Source: Synaphobranchus kaupii (taxonomy: Eukaryota > Chordata > Actinopteri > Anguilliformes > Synaphobranchidae). Taken from it: DNA of 64,000 nucleotides. The DNA lies in the NCBI GenBank assembly GCA_029718625.1, contig CM056389.1, positions 7,703,687 to 7,767,686 of the forward strand. Direction: 5' to 3'. Below are positions 1 to 11,712 of the stretch, in pieces (within the stretch, counting starts at the first letter, position 1; each line of letters begins with the position of its first letter). The notes under the pieces are model-generated. The model worked only from the letters and a program-made list of their open reading frames with translations, did not search any database and was not told the origin of the DNA. A program made the position numbers and the translations under genes.

Positions 1-78
1 TTTAGAAACATGATCTCGCCTTGCACGAATTGGGCCTATTTGTCGGCGGTAATCCTGTGCGGCGTGTGCACATACCCG

Positions 79-188
79 TGTGTGTCTGCGTACGTACGTC
101 CGTACATGCATGCGTGTGTCTGCGTACGTACGTCCGTACATGCATGCGTGTGTCTGCGTACGTACGTCCGTACATGCATGCGTGTGGA
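79..188. repeat. 34-bp tandem repeat, about 3 copies
   Basis: A 34-bp unit containing TGCGTACGTACGTCCGTACA followed by TGCATG is repeated almost exactly three times. The unit is rich in the self-complementary words GTAC and CGTACG, so each copy can fold on itself. Seen directly; no function is implied. Confidence 0.85.
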
Positions 189-189
189 T

Positions 190-640
190 GCACGGGCGCG
201 TGCCGTGTGTGTGCGTGCGAGCGAGCTGTCACGACGCGTTGCAGTGGGCGCAGTGCTGCTGTCGGGTGCGTCACTGCTCCGCGTCGGGGAGGACGACACT
301 GCGGAGGCGTTGTGGCCGCGCTGGGGGCGCGGGAGGGGAGGGGGGGGGGGGTATTGTAGGCGGGGCCCGCTCGGCATCGCACCGCGGCTCCCCGCTGTCG
401 CTCTGTCCGTACGCTCGGATTAAATCCGAAGGGCCGGAGAGGCCTGCCAGTCGGCGTGTCCTACATTGATGTGTGCATCAACCCCCCCCCCCCCCGCATG
501 GCCCTGGACCAATCGGGGCCCGGGGGAGTGGCCTGCGGCGCTTCCTCTATCGGAGTGAAAATGGCCGCTGGGATGAGGCCGGTTCAGGGAGCAGGAAGAG
601 CGACTCTCGCCCCTGGCTGGAGGCGGAGCCAGGAGAGAGG
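190..640. promoter_or_regulatory. CpG-rich segment, possible CpG-island promoter
   Basis: CpG dinucleotides are dense here compared with most of the window, and a YY1-like word AAAATGGCCGC lies at about 558-568, overlapping an ATG in good Kozak context at 561. The frame from that ATG runs into GA-rich and (TG)n sequence and resembles no protein I know. A CpG-island promoter or first exon is an inference only; no downstream exon was recognised. Confidence 0.3.
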
Positions 641-1010
641 GAGCGAGCGAGAGAGAGAGAGACTGCTGGCAATGCCCACATGCCACACTGCAATACAGAC
701 CTCACTGTATAACTCAGACCTTACCATGCAAAACGGGCCTCACTGTGTTTGTATAACAGGTTTCAGTGAGTATCTGTGTGTGTGTAACAGGCCCCAGTGT
801 TTGTGTGTGTGGGTAACGGGTCTCAGAGAGAGAAAGAGAGTGTGTGTGTGTGTGTGTCACAGGCCACTGTGTGTGTGTGTGTGTGTGTGTCTGTCTGTGT
901 TGGAGGCCTCAATGTTTAAAAGGCCTCACTTTGTGTCTGTAAAAGGTCTCAGAGGGAGAGAGTGTGTGTGTGTGTATGTGTGTAATGGGCCACAGTATTT
1001 AAAAGGCCTC
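640..1010. repeat. GA-rich and (TG)n microsatellite cluster
   Basis: A short (GA)n tract near 643-662 is followed by several (TG)n tracts, notably about 839-857 and 868-899. Between them a degenerate phrase like 'aggcctcactgtgt' recurs, suggesting an old tandem repeat. No gene is seen. Confidence 0.7.
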
Positions 1011-1016
1011 GTTGTA

Positions 1017-1357
1017 TGAGTATTAAGGCATTCTGAGGTGTGTGTATATGAGTATTAAGGCATTCTGAGGTGTGTGTAGATGAGTATTAAGGCATTCTGA
1101 GGTGTGTGTATATGAGTATTAAGGCATTCTGAGGTGTGTGTAGATGAGTATTAAGGCATTCTGAGGTGTGTGTAGATGAGTATTAAGGCATTCTGAGGTG
1201 TGTGTAGATGAGTATTAAGGCATTCTGAGGTGTGTGTATATGAGTATTAAGGCATTCTGAGGTGTGTGTATATGAGTATTAAGGCATTCTGAGGTGTGTG
1301 TAGATGAGTATTAAGGCATTCTGAGGTGTGTGTAGATGAGTATTAAGGCATTCTGAG
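1017..1357. repeat. 32-bp minisatellite, about 11 copies
   Basis: The unit begins TGAGTATTAAGGCATTCTGA and continues GGTGTGTGTAGA (or GTATA). Copies differ almost only at the A/G of 'gtaga/gtata'. The array is near-homogeneous, so it is probably young. Confidence 0.95.
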
Positions 1358-3594
1358 GGCTGGGGATATCGTCCCCTCTATGTAGCCTCACTCGCACACC
1401 CAATCTGCTTTTTGATCTGTATGGATCTCCATCTGTATGGGGTCTCTATCTGTCTGTTTCTCTGTGCAGATGAGCATCTGTGTCAAAATCAAACAGCAAC
1501 TTGAAGCATTCAAAATGGCGTCATATAAGCAGGATACCCCCCTGCAGCAGGTCCGTCCTTCTCAAGGGACCAGCCCAGAGACAATCCCTTAATACAACTC
1601 TGGGGGATGGAAGATTTTCCTCCCCCCTTTCTCTCTCTCCAATGTCTAAAATCAGGCCCCCTTTTCAGTTACTTGCATGTGGGGGTCTGGGGATAGTCGG
1701 GGTGTGTTGGTAGTTTGGGCGTTTCTGCTGCGTTTGGGAATGGGCTGATCCCCAGACTCGGGAACAGACAAACGGATTGCAGATGGATCGGCCGGCAAAT
1801 CGTCTTCCTCCTTGCGTCCGTCATTTTTCGATGCGCCAACGGCTATGAGTCCATTCCAGATCCTCAAGGGCGTGTTGCTAAGGCAGATTAATCCACCAGG
1901 CCAGAGCGGCTGGAATAGATGAGGCTGTGGGTGCGGTGTGCTGATGCAGGCCACAAAATGGGGCTCCGTGTCTGCCTGTATTCAAACGGTATGCCATGTT
2001 GGGGGGTCTGATGGTTTAGCTTCTGTCACTAATTGTGTGTGTGTGTGTATGTGGACTCAGTTGGAGACGTTGTATGCCCAGATTACACGTGCAGGATGTG
2101 GCTGGTGCAGATGCACCGTTTGGTTCTCATAAATGTGTCCCTCAGTATTGAGTCAGGATTTGGGGGGGATGTGGGGCTGCGGCCGAATATGTGGAGCAGG
2201 AAATGCACCATGTCCTACAACCCACTGAGTGTGGGGGTGAAGTCTTCCGGCCGGCTGGAATGCTGATCAAACGGATTTTTTATTTTTTGTGGTAGCCAGT
2301 GTTAATGCTCCGTGTGCTAAGTGACTGAAGAGCGGTTTGGTTGTGCGTGCCGGCCTTGCACCCGTGTTCGGCAGCTGCGGTTTTTTGACCGTGGCTCTGG
2401 TTGCCAGATGGAATGCCAAAGACCCGTCGAATCGCGCAGACCTCCGCCCCTCCCCCAGACACGCTGCCTTTGGGGCCCGGTGTGATGTCCTCCTCACGTG
2501 CCGCAACTCTGCAGCAGTGTTACCAAGTTCATTATGACATCATAGGCACGTTGTGAGAACGTTCCGTGCTTGGCCTGGCCTCCATTTTAAAGTGGTCTTT
2601 CTCTCTCTCTCTCTCAAACACGCACACTCATAGAGTGCAGACAGTGCTCTGAGTAGGGACAGACTGGGTGGAATTTTTACCATATGCACCAGGAATTCCG
2701 GGAATGTGGAAACCTGAACAGAGAGACCAAGAGGAAGGAAAATGGAGAGAAAGAGCACGCGAGGGAGGGAGGGAGGGAGGGAGGGAGTGAAGGGGGATGA
2801 GGGGAGTGAGAAAGGGAAGGAGACTGGCGAGAACTTGAGCGGAAGAATGGAAGGAGCAAGAACGATAGAAGGTAAGAATACAGAGGAGAAAGGATAGAGA
2901 AGGCAGGGGGGAAAAAAGAGGGAGGATAGAGGGGAGAGTGAGAGTGAGAGAGACCAACCCACTTGGTGTTGTGTGCAGAAGTGAGACCTTGAGACTGAAG
3001 GCTATGTGATGTGGAGCTGTGGGTGAGGCAGACACTTTAGACTGCGCACATTTATACTGTACAAGGGTGAGGCGTGGCACGGCCGCCCAGGCTGGTGCAG
3101 ATTAACACACCTTTACCACTCTGTCCCCCTGCACGACCTTCCACAAAACCTACCTACTGCTACCACGCTAACTGCTAGACCCAGATTTCCTTGTAAGGCT
3201 GCATGTGGAGCTGAAAAATGTGGTTATTGGGGCTGGGATGGTTGGTGAGATTTGTTTTTTTATGCCACGAGAACCTCAGAACAGAACGGTCCTTTGTAGC
3301 AGAAGTTGTGGCAAACTTTTTCATTTAACACTTCTACTCTTGGTGTGCGGTACACAATGAGCGGACCGGCTGGCCCTGCAAACTGTTAGCTTGCAGACCA
3401 GAGTTACTGTGCAACGCTCAAGTTGTTAGAAGTTTGCGCTCGCCAACGTGGAGGACATGTGTTAATTAGCTTGCGATGTCACTAATTGAATGAGGTCCGA
3501 TGGGTAACTGCATCAAATGGCTGCATAAATACATCTGGCCTGCAATGAGTACATTAGTATATTACTAAAATTAATAGTCCTGATGTGCAGATCT
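1358..3594. other. Non-coding stretch, no gene recognised
   Basis: No frame of convincing length or family similarity is seen on either strand. Simple sequence includes (CT)n at about 2599-2613, a GGGA-repeat at about 2763-2787 and purine-rich DNA to about 2955. The rest looks like unique intergenic or intronic DNA. Confidence 0.6.
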
Positions 3595-3808
3595 GGGGCC
3601 TCAAGTATAAATGGTGCATACGTACGAAGAAGATGCGTACGCCACTTACCCCATGTACTTTTATAAAAATAAACTTGACGCCAAAAGTATGAGTATGACT
3701 CATGCGTACGCATATTTTTGAGACCATGGGAATTGGCGACTCCAATGGCGAGGCAACCGGCATACGCATCTTTTTTGTACGTACGCACCGTTTATACATG
3801 AGGACCCA
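3595..3808. mobile_element. MITE of about 214 bp with ~43-bp terminal inverted repeats
   Basis: The left end reads GGCCTCAAGTATAAATGGTG and the right end, reverse-complemented, reads CCTCATGTATAAACGGTG. The match continues inward through a shared GATGCGTA word for about 43 bp. There is no transposase frame, so this is a non-autonomous DNA element. The superfamily is not decided from sequence; the target duplication is not clear. Confidence 0.75.
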
Positions 3809-4039
3809 GGTCCGTCTCTGTTCCATAAAACCGCAGCCTGGGCGATCTTGGCGTTAGCTGGCTCGAGTCCGCTTACTCAAGGTTTTTGGGTCTTCTCGGT
3901 GTTAGATCCATCTGCGCCCTTCAGAAGTTTCACAGAAAAAAAAAAACAACAAAAAAAAAACAGAAGTTTCACAGGAAGCCAAGGGGTATATTTCAGGCTG
4001 CAAAGTGCTTTCATTTTAATGTCACAACAGAAAAGTGAA

Positions 4040-4720
4040 CATTACATACATTAATTTAGCAGACGCTTTTATCCAAAGCGACGTACAATAAGTGCATACA
4101 GAGACATCATCAAGATCACTACAGAACAGACAAGACAAAGCACATCCTTCCGATAATGTAGCAGCTATCCCTAGTAATGAACGTTGATTGTAGTTCACAG
4201 TAAGCTGTGGGTAAATCAGCTATACTACACTTCTATTCTAAATACTATTATAAACTATAACAAACAGACAGGAAAACACAGGGAACTAGTAAACACAGGG
4301 AACTGATATTCCTAGATTAGTATATCAGTCAATGTGGAGTCTGAAGAGGTGTGTCTTCAGGCCTCGACGGAATGCAGGCAGGGTTGGAGTAGAACGTAGG
4401 GGAATGGGGAGTTCATTCCACCACTGAGGAGCTAAGGTGGAAAAGCTCCGCAGTCGGGATGAGCGAGAGCCGTTGACACGGAGGGGGGGGAAGTGCGAGT
4501 CGCCCTGCTGTAGAAGAGCGAAGTGGTCGAGCAGGAACATAGTTCTGGATTAAGTCCTGCAGGTAGGCAGGGCCTGTCCTATTGGCTGCAGTGTAGGCCA
4601 GGGTCAGAACTTTGAACCTGATCCTGGCTGCAACTGGCAGCCAGTGGAGTGACCTCAGCAGAACATCCAACATCTGCCTTGGCTTTTGAAATGTCCCGTG
4701 CATTGTGCACAAATTCTTGG
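4040..4720 (-). mobile_element. 5'-truncated L2-type LINE, C-terminal reverse transcriptase region and tail
   Basis: Minus-strand translations at 4413-4712 and 4325-4540 give LRSLHWLPVAARIRFKVLTL and, in a second frame, WWNELPIPLRSTPTLPAF followed by KTHLFRLH. These are typical of the end of the single ORF of L2/CR1-like fish LINEs. The frame switch falls at a G/C homopolymer near 4483-4491. The 3' end carries the fish L2 tail (minus-strand TCGCTTTGGATAAAAGCGTC) at about 4054-4082. Most of the element is missing, so it is a dead copy. Confidence 0.88.
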
Positions 4721-5490
4721 TCCGTTAAGTCATGCATTTGTTGGTTTCCACTGACTGTTTTTATTTATTTTTTCTTCATATCGGAGGGATTTTGTGCTTG
4801 CTATGCGTTTACTGTGTGAGTTTGGTGGAATTACCCCTCGTACTATAAAGGCAATTCTGCACAGTGTGGCCTTTATAGCTGCTGTTCCGTCACTTTCTCA
4901 CAGGACACTGGTGGTTGGAGGGGGATCTAGCAGTTCAGCTGATCTCGCATTGGTGTCTTATTGGCTCGGCCCAAAGGGCCAAAACCGAGCTTCATTTTTG
5001 AAGCTCACTTCCTGGTTTGGCTGAGCTGCGGCTGAGAGACGGTGCTCAATAGCGCCACTGCGGTTGGCTCCAGTATAGGTCTTTCAGGCCCCTTTTTCAA
5101 TGCAAGTCAATGGTATGAAATGCGGTTAAAATACAAAGTCAAAAAATTTGCCCCCGAGAATATGTAGTCGTAATATGTGCGATTTACTGTGTTGTTTTTA
5201 TTTTGTAGAACCTATCTGTGACAGTTTCCAGCACTGCGTGTCACTTGTATCGCATGCATTATTGGACGAACTGACGTAATGACTATATAAGGGTCCCACT
5301 GCTCCCGACTGCTCAGTCTCTGGGTCCAATGTTTGTACAACATGGCAGCACTTCCGGAGCTTCAAAACGCTTTTGACAAGCCCATGGAAAGTCGATGGGT
5401 GACGTCACAGTCACTTTGTCCATATTTTTTGGACAGAATAGAATGGATGTTGTTGCAGTGAAGAATGTGTGTGGAATCTGGTTAAGGATT
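4721..5490. other. Non-coding stretch, no gene recognised
   Basis: AT-moderate DNA without convincing frames. It includes a phrase about small 'aagtcaatgg' words near 5105 and a gtcgatgggtgacgtcac segment near 5391 that may belong to an old dispersed repeat, but no ends could be fixed. Confidence 0.4.
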
Positions 5491-5494
5491 TGCC

Positions 5495-5665
5495 TGTAGG
5501 GAGTCACGTGATCTGGTCACATCTGTGTGCTGGTGTCATGTGATCTGGTGAGTGGTGTGCCTGTAGGGCCGTCATGTGATCTTGCCAGGGGGTTCTATAG
5601 AAGGGTCATGTGTTCTGGTCAGGGGTGTGTCTAAAGATCAGGTGGTTTGTTCAGGGGTGAGTCTG
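5495..5665. repeat. Degenerate ~34-bp tandem repeat with E-box-like words
   Basis: Four diverged units start with GTCACGTGATCTGGTCA or GTCATGTGATCTGGT at about 5503, 5535, 5570 and 5605. Each retains CACGTG or CATGTG. This is an old array; regulatory use is not shown. Confidence 0.6.
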
Positions 5666-6690
5666 TTGAGACAGCAGTAACCTGCTAATAATGAGTTTGT
5701 TTTTACAGTGTTTTTATTTTTTGAGACTGTTAGCCTCATATTTTCCACAACTCGAATGTGGGGTGGAACTCTTAGCCAATCATGTGCCACACTAGAAAGG
5801 GCAGTTCCAGTGGGCAGGGTAGGATCACAGTAGGATGTAAAAATAAAAAAATTTACCCACACATGTACACCAGCTCTGACACGCAAGCTTGCATACATGT
5901 CTACATACAAGCAAACACACACAGAGCCTGCCAGTGTGGCTCTCTGTGATGGAAGCACAGGAGGCTGTTATTGGAGACGTGGCTGGGCTTGGCAGCCTGG
6001 ACTCTGTGTGCCGGAGTGTTCTCTCAAGCTGTCGCCCCTGCCCGTCTGCAGAACCGACACGCTCTGCGATGAGAGAACCACTCTGAGCCTCGCTCCAACG
6101 CCAGCCAGTCTCGTCACAATCGTGCGTGCGTGTGTGTTTACGGACAGACCCCTGCTCTTCACATAGGCTCCTGCGCCTCATTGTAAGCCCACTGCTCTCA
6201 TGCACACACCACACACATATTCAATGATCTCTACGTCCTCTGGATGGGCTGCACCCATTCACAGTGTCTGCTGTGATGGCCCAGCCACATATCATACAGC
6301 TCGGTGCATCTGAGTAGCATAATTGGCGACGTTATGACCACTTTATGACGTTATGGCTGCTTTGGGAGCGGGCGGCCGGTGCACGTTCTGGGCATCAGAG
6401 GCAGGGCTTCCTGGCCTCCCATTGGCTGCTGAAATCTGGGACTAGTCTACAGGCTAGTAACCGCCCCCCCCCCCCCCCCCCCATAGGGGGCATAACCCTC
6501 GGCTTTCCACACAATCATCCCACCTCTACCCTTACCCCTGGAGGAGGGGGAGGGGGGGGGGGGGGGGGGTGGGTGGGTTTTGTGCGTACTCAGTTCCACA
6601 ATGCTCTTCACAGTTCCCACAATCCCTCTGTTGGGTGCACTGTGGGGACTCTGGGGGATTGTGGGGAGGTGGCTGGCCTCGATGGGTTCA
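5666..6690. other. Non-coding stretch with homopolymer C and G tracts
   Basis: No gene is recognised. A poly-C tract lies at about 6464-6482 and an interrupted poly-G tract at about 6542-6571. Both are places where base counts are likely to be unreliable. Confidence 0.5.
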
Positions 6691-7205
6691 TTCCAATCGC
6701 TTATTTTATCCGTCCTTGTCTTCTCGGTCCTCGTCTGACCCGGAAAATTGACCGAGGTCCAAAAATCGACATTCCAAACCTGCTCCTCGGAGGAGTGAGG
6801 AACGAGGAGGCTCCCGGAGGATGCTTCAGCAAGGAGAGACAAGTGTAGCCTTTGCCAAAGCCTTTTCCCGGAATGCGTGACGTATATAAATTGTCCACCA
6901 CTCCACATCTGCCTTGTGGTGGGTACACCCCTGTACAAATGCAACCATTTATTAAAACATGCTTTAATTTATAATGACACTCATTCTTTGACTAACAAAA
7001 GCCACATTTATTCATGAAAAAACTGGCTAAAATGCATTATACTTAAGCGCATAAGCATAATATGACGCTGACGCTTGACTGAGCAAGGACGTTCCGTTTG
7101 CCTAATGCATGTTGCCTCGATTCCTCTGTCCTCGCATCTCATCCTCGCATCCTTTCCTTGCGTTCTCCGTTGGGCGGAGTTAAGGAGCGAGGAGTGAAAA
7201 TAAGC
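6690..7205. mobile_element. Possible non-autonomous DNA element
   Basis: The left part contains CGCTTATTTTATCCGTCCTT and the right edge, reverse-complemented, contains GGGCTTATTTTCACTCCTCG. Weakly matching inverted ends with no coding capacity suggest a MITE-like element, but a target duplication was not found. Low certainty. Confidence 0.3.
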
Positions 7206-7369
7206 CCGTCATCGTTTTCCCCCTCATGACTGTGCTGCAGAGGCCTCTTTCCTGTTTGTGCTGTGTCATCCACGACCTCACTTCCTGTGGCACATCTGTA
7301 CCCGGCTCTATTTCAGCTGTGTATTACGTGTGTACTTTCTTGCTCACCCTCTCCCTCCCCCTCACCCTC

Positions 7370-7590
7370 TCGCCCTGTGTGTGTGTGTGTCTCTCTCTCT
7401 ATGTTACAAAGTGCAGGAATTTCCTTGTTTGTTGGCCGGCTGCTGGAATGTGGCTGCAGATGGCTGTACACACACACACACACACACACACACACTTTAT
7501 TCACACGCTTCCTTCAGATGTCAGGGGTGACGAGGTTCACCAGGACACCATAGTTTACTCTGAGTGTCGTCCCCCCCCCCCCCCCCCCCT
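7370..7590. repeat. (TG)n, (CA)n and poly-C tracts
   Basis: (TG)n near 7377-7390, (CA)n at about 7468-7495 and a C tract at about 7571-7589 lie close together. Frames reading through them are repeat artefacts. Confidence 0.85.
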
Positions 7591-7737
7591 GTGTCTCTCT
7601 TCCCCTTTTGAGGCCTCCTCGTTGGACATTAAACGGATGTTCTTCTCTTTCTTTCTCAACGTTTTGCCCATTTAGGGAGGCCCCGTTGGCAGATTAACCT
7701 TTGGAAACTTTAGGTGCAGTTGTGTGAAGTGTAAGGG

Positions 7738-7963
7738 TGACAGTGTGTAATATAACAGTTAGGGAACTGTGCTTGAAACCCGAAGGTTGCAAGTTTGATT
7801 CCCAGGTAGGGACATTGTCGTTGTACCCTGGAGCCAGGTACTTAACCAGCATTGCTTCAGTATATATCCAGCTGTATAAATGGACACTATGTAAAACATA
7901 ATAAAAGCTCATAGTTGTGTAAGTCGCTCTAGATAAGAGCATCTGCTAAATGCCAGTAATGTA
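7738..7963 (+). mobile_element. tRNA-derived SINE with L2-type tail
   Basis: The 5' part has a tRNA-like B box (GGTTGCAAGTTTGATTCCC) and a plausible A box upstream. It continues through a 'ctgtataaatggacac' body into the tail AAGTCGCTCTAGATAAGAGC followed by ATCTGCTAAATG. The tail resembles that of L2 LINEs in this window, which would supply the retrotransposition machinery. Subfamily naming is left open. Confidence 0.8.
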
Positions 7964-7967
7964 GATA

Positions 7968-8205
7968 AGGGCCTGTATTCACACAGCATCTTGGAGCAGG
8001 AGTGCTGATCTTGGATCAGTTTTACATTTTTTACTTCATAAGGTTAGGATGCGTCCAGAAGGAAGCCCGATCCTAGATCAGCACCATTACTCTCAGAAGC
8101 CCTGATCTAGAATCAGTTTTACTGTTTCAGACCTTAATGGATATGGTCATGATATGGAGAGAAGACTGATCCCAGATCAATACTACTCTGAGATTCTTGA
8201 TCAAT
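7968..8205. mobile_element. Possible MITE-like repeat ('gatcctagatcagcac' type)
   Basis: The segment starts GGGCCTGTATTCACACAGCA and contains repeated, partly inverted words of the kind 'gctgatcttggatcag' and 'gatcctagatcagcac'. This looks like a common fish inverted-repeat element in decay. The right end is not clear. Confidence 0.4.
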
Positions 8206-8473
8206 ATGGGAACTAAATGCAATTCCAGTTGGGGATCCCCTATTAATCCTATACGACAGGGGTAGGCAGCCCTGGTCCTGGAGTGCTAGTCCGTTTCTGG
8301 TTTTTTGTTCAATCTGAGCTTGATCTAGAAATGCTTCCGGAAAAAAACATCACCGCTGATATTTATTGAGTGTTGATAAGACAGCCAATCAGCAGCAAGG
8401 TCATACCGCTTCCATGTGATCATGTGATGCGTTTTTGTCAATCACGCCTTTCTGCTGATTGTCCGTCTTATCA

Positions 8474-9451
8474 ACACCCAGTAGTAGTGTAACGATTCAT
8501 GCGATGCATCGATGAATCGATTGTCAGTCCTACCGATTCAACTAAATCGATCTGCTAAAATAAATAAATCTTATGAATCGCTTTGGCTTCACCAATAATC
8601 GATATAAATGCTTTAAATCTTATGAATCGCGATTCTTAATTATGATTATTGTTTTAAGACTTAGTTTACACATTTTTTTGTGAAATGCAGCTCGGTAATC
8701 CGTAACTCTGTCATGTGTTTCCCCTAGATTTTTTTTCAGGCCGGGCGGTGAAAGTGCGCCATTTTGCGTAGAGGCGGGAACTATAATTACACCCTCATAA
8801 TATCAGCGCTGCCATTGAAAATTTTAATTAGGCCTAAACCGAAGCTGTTTTGGCAAGGGTTTTTCCAGATGCTATTTTGATCATTCCCGCATTCTGCGGT
8901 AAGGGAAATATTGCAGCTACATAAAAAAATTTTATTTTTAATTTTTTTTCCCCTCACCCTCTACTGGTGCATTTCACCCACTCACTCACCCACCCACTCA
9001 CTCACTCACCCACCCTCTCACTCACTCACCCACCCCACCCACTCACTGACTCTTAACTCACTCACTCACCCACCCACTCTCTCCCCTGCCAGCATGTAGC
9101 CTATTGAAAAATGTTCTAAATAACTGAGCCATGTTTAATTACATTTTTGTATTCAGCATAAAATATTATGCAGGACTACTTTTTTTATAGAATAAATAAA
9201 TGTAAGTAATTCTGTTCTGTTTATTTTTTCACCTTTCAGAAGAATACAGATAGTCTCACTCGCATTATTGCACGTTTATTTCATGGATATAGAATTTTGG
9301 TTAAAAGTTACTGAATCGAATCGTGGTTTACAGAATCGAATCGAATCGTTCCAAAAAAAAAAAAAGTGTCCTTGAATCGAATCGCCAACTACTGAATCGT
9401 TAATCGAATCGAATCGCTGTGAAGCCAAAGATTCACACCCCTAACACCCCG
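8474..9451. mobile_element. hAT-like non-autonomous element with 8-bp target duplication (copy A)
   Basis: The body (about 8482-9443) begins TAGTAGTGTAACGATTC and ends with the reverse complement of TAGGGGTGTGAATC. It is flanked by ACACCCAG (8474-8481) and ACACCCCG (9444-9451). The second assembled copy retains ACACCCAG exactly on the right side, supporting an 8-bp duplication as in hAT elements. The interior is rich in 'gaatcgaatcg' words near the right end and has a CTCA/CACC simple repeat at about 8978-9088. There is no transposase frame. Confidence 0.7.
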
Positions 9452-9993
9452 TAGTTAAGATTTTGAGGAGATGATCCAGGATCAGGCTACATGTCCCAGT
9501 CCTCTCCTTCAGCCATTTTATGCAAGATGTTAAGGAGATGATCCAGGATCAGCTCTTTGGTTTAGAATCCATTCCGCTGCCTTGGGCCAATTTTCCGCCA
9601 TTTCCCACGAGTGTCAGAGTTGGCGTGTCCCGTGCCGCACGGGGGTTTCGGAAGTGGCGGACGTGCCCAGAGGGGACTCGGATGGCCTGGTGACGTCTGT
9701 CCTCAGGATGAGACCAGACTTGTACATCCTGTTTACCGCCTTGGTAACACTCTCCCGGCAACCGAGTCCATGAGAGAAAGAGATTTCCATTTCCCTGGTG
9801 AGCAGGTGGACTCCACAGCTCCTGTGCTTCCGCTCGCGACTTGACCCCCCCTCCTGCAAGCGTCAATCAGGCTCTCGGCCACGCCTAGATCTCCCCCTCA
9901 GCCACGCTCACTCCCCCCTCAACCACGCCCGCTGCCCTCTCAGCCACACCCACTGCCATGCAGATTTCTTCAAGGCTCATTCCGAGTGTTAAA
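9452..9993. other. Non-coding stretch, no gene recognised (copy A)
   Basis: This holds two repeats of the phrase GGAGATGATCCAGGATCAG at about 9466 and 9535 and a run of 'cagccacgcccac' phrases at about 9880-9957. No coding exon is recognised on either strand. Confidence 0.45.
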
Positions 9994-10140
9994 TGTCTCG
10001 GTGGTGTAGCCTGTGAGAGCACCGTACGCATGCTCATTACCAGCCCCGATGTTGCCGATGGTTCGAATCCGGTCACGCGACCTTTGTCGAATGTCTCTCC
10101 CTCTTTCTCACTCCCCATTCTTCCTGTCTGCCGAATGTTG
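9994..10140 (+). mobile_element. tRNA-like SINE head (copy A)
   Basis: An A-box-like TGGTGTAGCCTG is followed by a consensus B box GGTTCGAATCC at about 10061-10071, as in RNA polymerase III promoters of tRNA-derived SINEs. The cloverleaf is not that of a functional tRNA. The body and tail are not delimited. Confidence 0.45.
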
Positions 10141-10224
10141 GCTCCGATAGGTCGGTTTGTGGGGGTAATGTGTTGGAATTAATGGAACTATGTAACTGGG
10201 GCCACACAGTGGCTCTCTCTGCAC

Positions 10225-10409
10225 AGGACGGTCCTGCCAGCGGACGCCCCACTTGCCCACTTCTGCTCTAAAATGGTCATGTTCAATGCATTGGTGCATT
10301 TGGTGTATTCAGGAATAGGACGGTCCTGCCAGCGGACGCCCCCACTTGCCCACTTCTGCTCTAAAATGGTCATGTTCAATGCATTGGTGCATTTGGTGTA
10401 TTCAGGAAT
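10225..10409. repeat. 92-bp tandem duplication, two copies, only in copy A
   Basis: The segment starting AGGACGGTCCTGCCAGCGGA occurs at 10225-10316 and again at 10317-10409. The matching place in the other block (about 20200-20290) has it once. It is either an allelic difference or an assembly effect. Confidence 0.9.
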
Positions 10410-11090
10410 GCACCCTTAGACACATCTAAACCTGACTCCTGGCCTCGTCTGCTTATGCTGTATTATACAGAGCTAGTCAAGCAGAGATCCTGATGTGCAT
10501 GTGTGTGTGAGGAGAGAGGCATACAGGGTACCATGGTACCACACGTGTCCTTTCTACCCACACTGTAACACACATTCTCAGAGTGCTCAGCACTGCTCTT
10601 TGCTCAGATTCTTCTGAATCTTATCAGCTTACTGTTCCCTTGTGTGCTAGTGGCCTACAGTCTCCTTCTCACAACACACACACACGCCATCTCCGTACCA
10701 TCGGCATGGAACAAGGCACCTGGCTCAGGTACCCCACAATGCATCAGTGCAGAGCAATTCTGCCAGGAGCGGTAGCTGCACCTAGCTGCAGGGTGCGTGT
10801 GCTGGACGTCCCCATTAACTGGGGAACAACTGACCCCAGATCAGTGGAGGACTGCAGGAATGCACAGTGGCGGATGTAAATGTCTGTGCTCTCTGATCTG
10901 AGCGCTGACCCCAGATCAGTGGCAGACTGGTAGAATGCACAGTGGAGGATGGGAACGCGCGTGTGCTCTCTTACCTGAGCGCATTGATGTAGCACAGGTA
11001 CGGCTGCCAGCTAGTAAACCTCAGCAGGGAAAATGGAGGCTGTGACTCATGTATTGATCTGCAGGTCCCTGTGCTCATGGGCGCATCCCC

Positions 11091-11123
<33 letters not shown>

Positions 11124-11712
11124 GCGTGTGTGTGTTTGTGGGGTGTGTGCACGCATGCATGTATATATATATGTGTGTGTGTGTGTGTGTACACCTGGTG
11201 TTGCTCAGACATGCCCCCCCCCCCCTCCCCTTCTCTCTCCCATGACGTGAGCAGAGCGATCGCTGACACCGGTCGTCACCCAGGCAACTGTTGTTGGGTG
11301 TCGTGCGGAGGTGCGTTGTGAAATATGAGTGGCGGGGTCAGTGTGATTAATGACTTCATTTGTGAGCGCTGGAGGCTGCCTACTGCGTTAGGGTCTGGGG
11401 GAGTGGTCAGCCTCCCCCCCCTCCCCCCCTCCTCACCACCACCACGTTTGTTCTAAGAAGCTTCTGCACGTGTGCCATAAATCAGTCCACAGGCTGTGTG
11501 CAGCGGGAACGCAATGTTCTGTATGCAACGTATATGTGTTGTGTGTGTGTGTGTGTGTGTGAGAGAGAGTGTGGCAAGGTCTGTCCACTGGTGTTTGTAG
11601 TATGCGCATATGTTGCACAGCTCCTAAGTGACGCAGACTGATTTCTGCATAGTCACTGACACAACTGTGTGTGTGTATATGATATATATGTGTGTGTGTG
11701 TGTGTATATATA
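10410..11712. other. Non-coding stretch with (TG)n/(TA)n tracts (copy A)
   Basis: There is no recognised gene. The phrase GACCCCAGATCAGTGG occurs twice (about 10830 and 10908), within two related ~80-bp segments. (TG)n tracts with an ATATAT core lie at about 11092-11190, C tracts at 11213-11224, and (TG)n at about 11538-11562 and 11663-11706. Confidence 0.5.

Noticed and set aside
456..1019. 187-codon + frame starting in the CpG-rich segment
   Set aside because: Most of it is read from GA and TG repeats, and no family similarity is recognisable.
10061..10071. tRNA gene
   Set aside because: A- and B-box words are present, but the flanks cannot form a normal cloverleaf acceptor stem; a SINE head fits better. 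The same was decided for 7738-7963 and 49890-50117.
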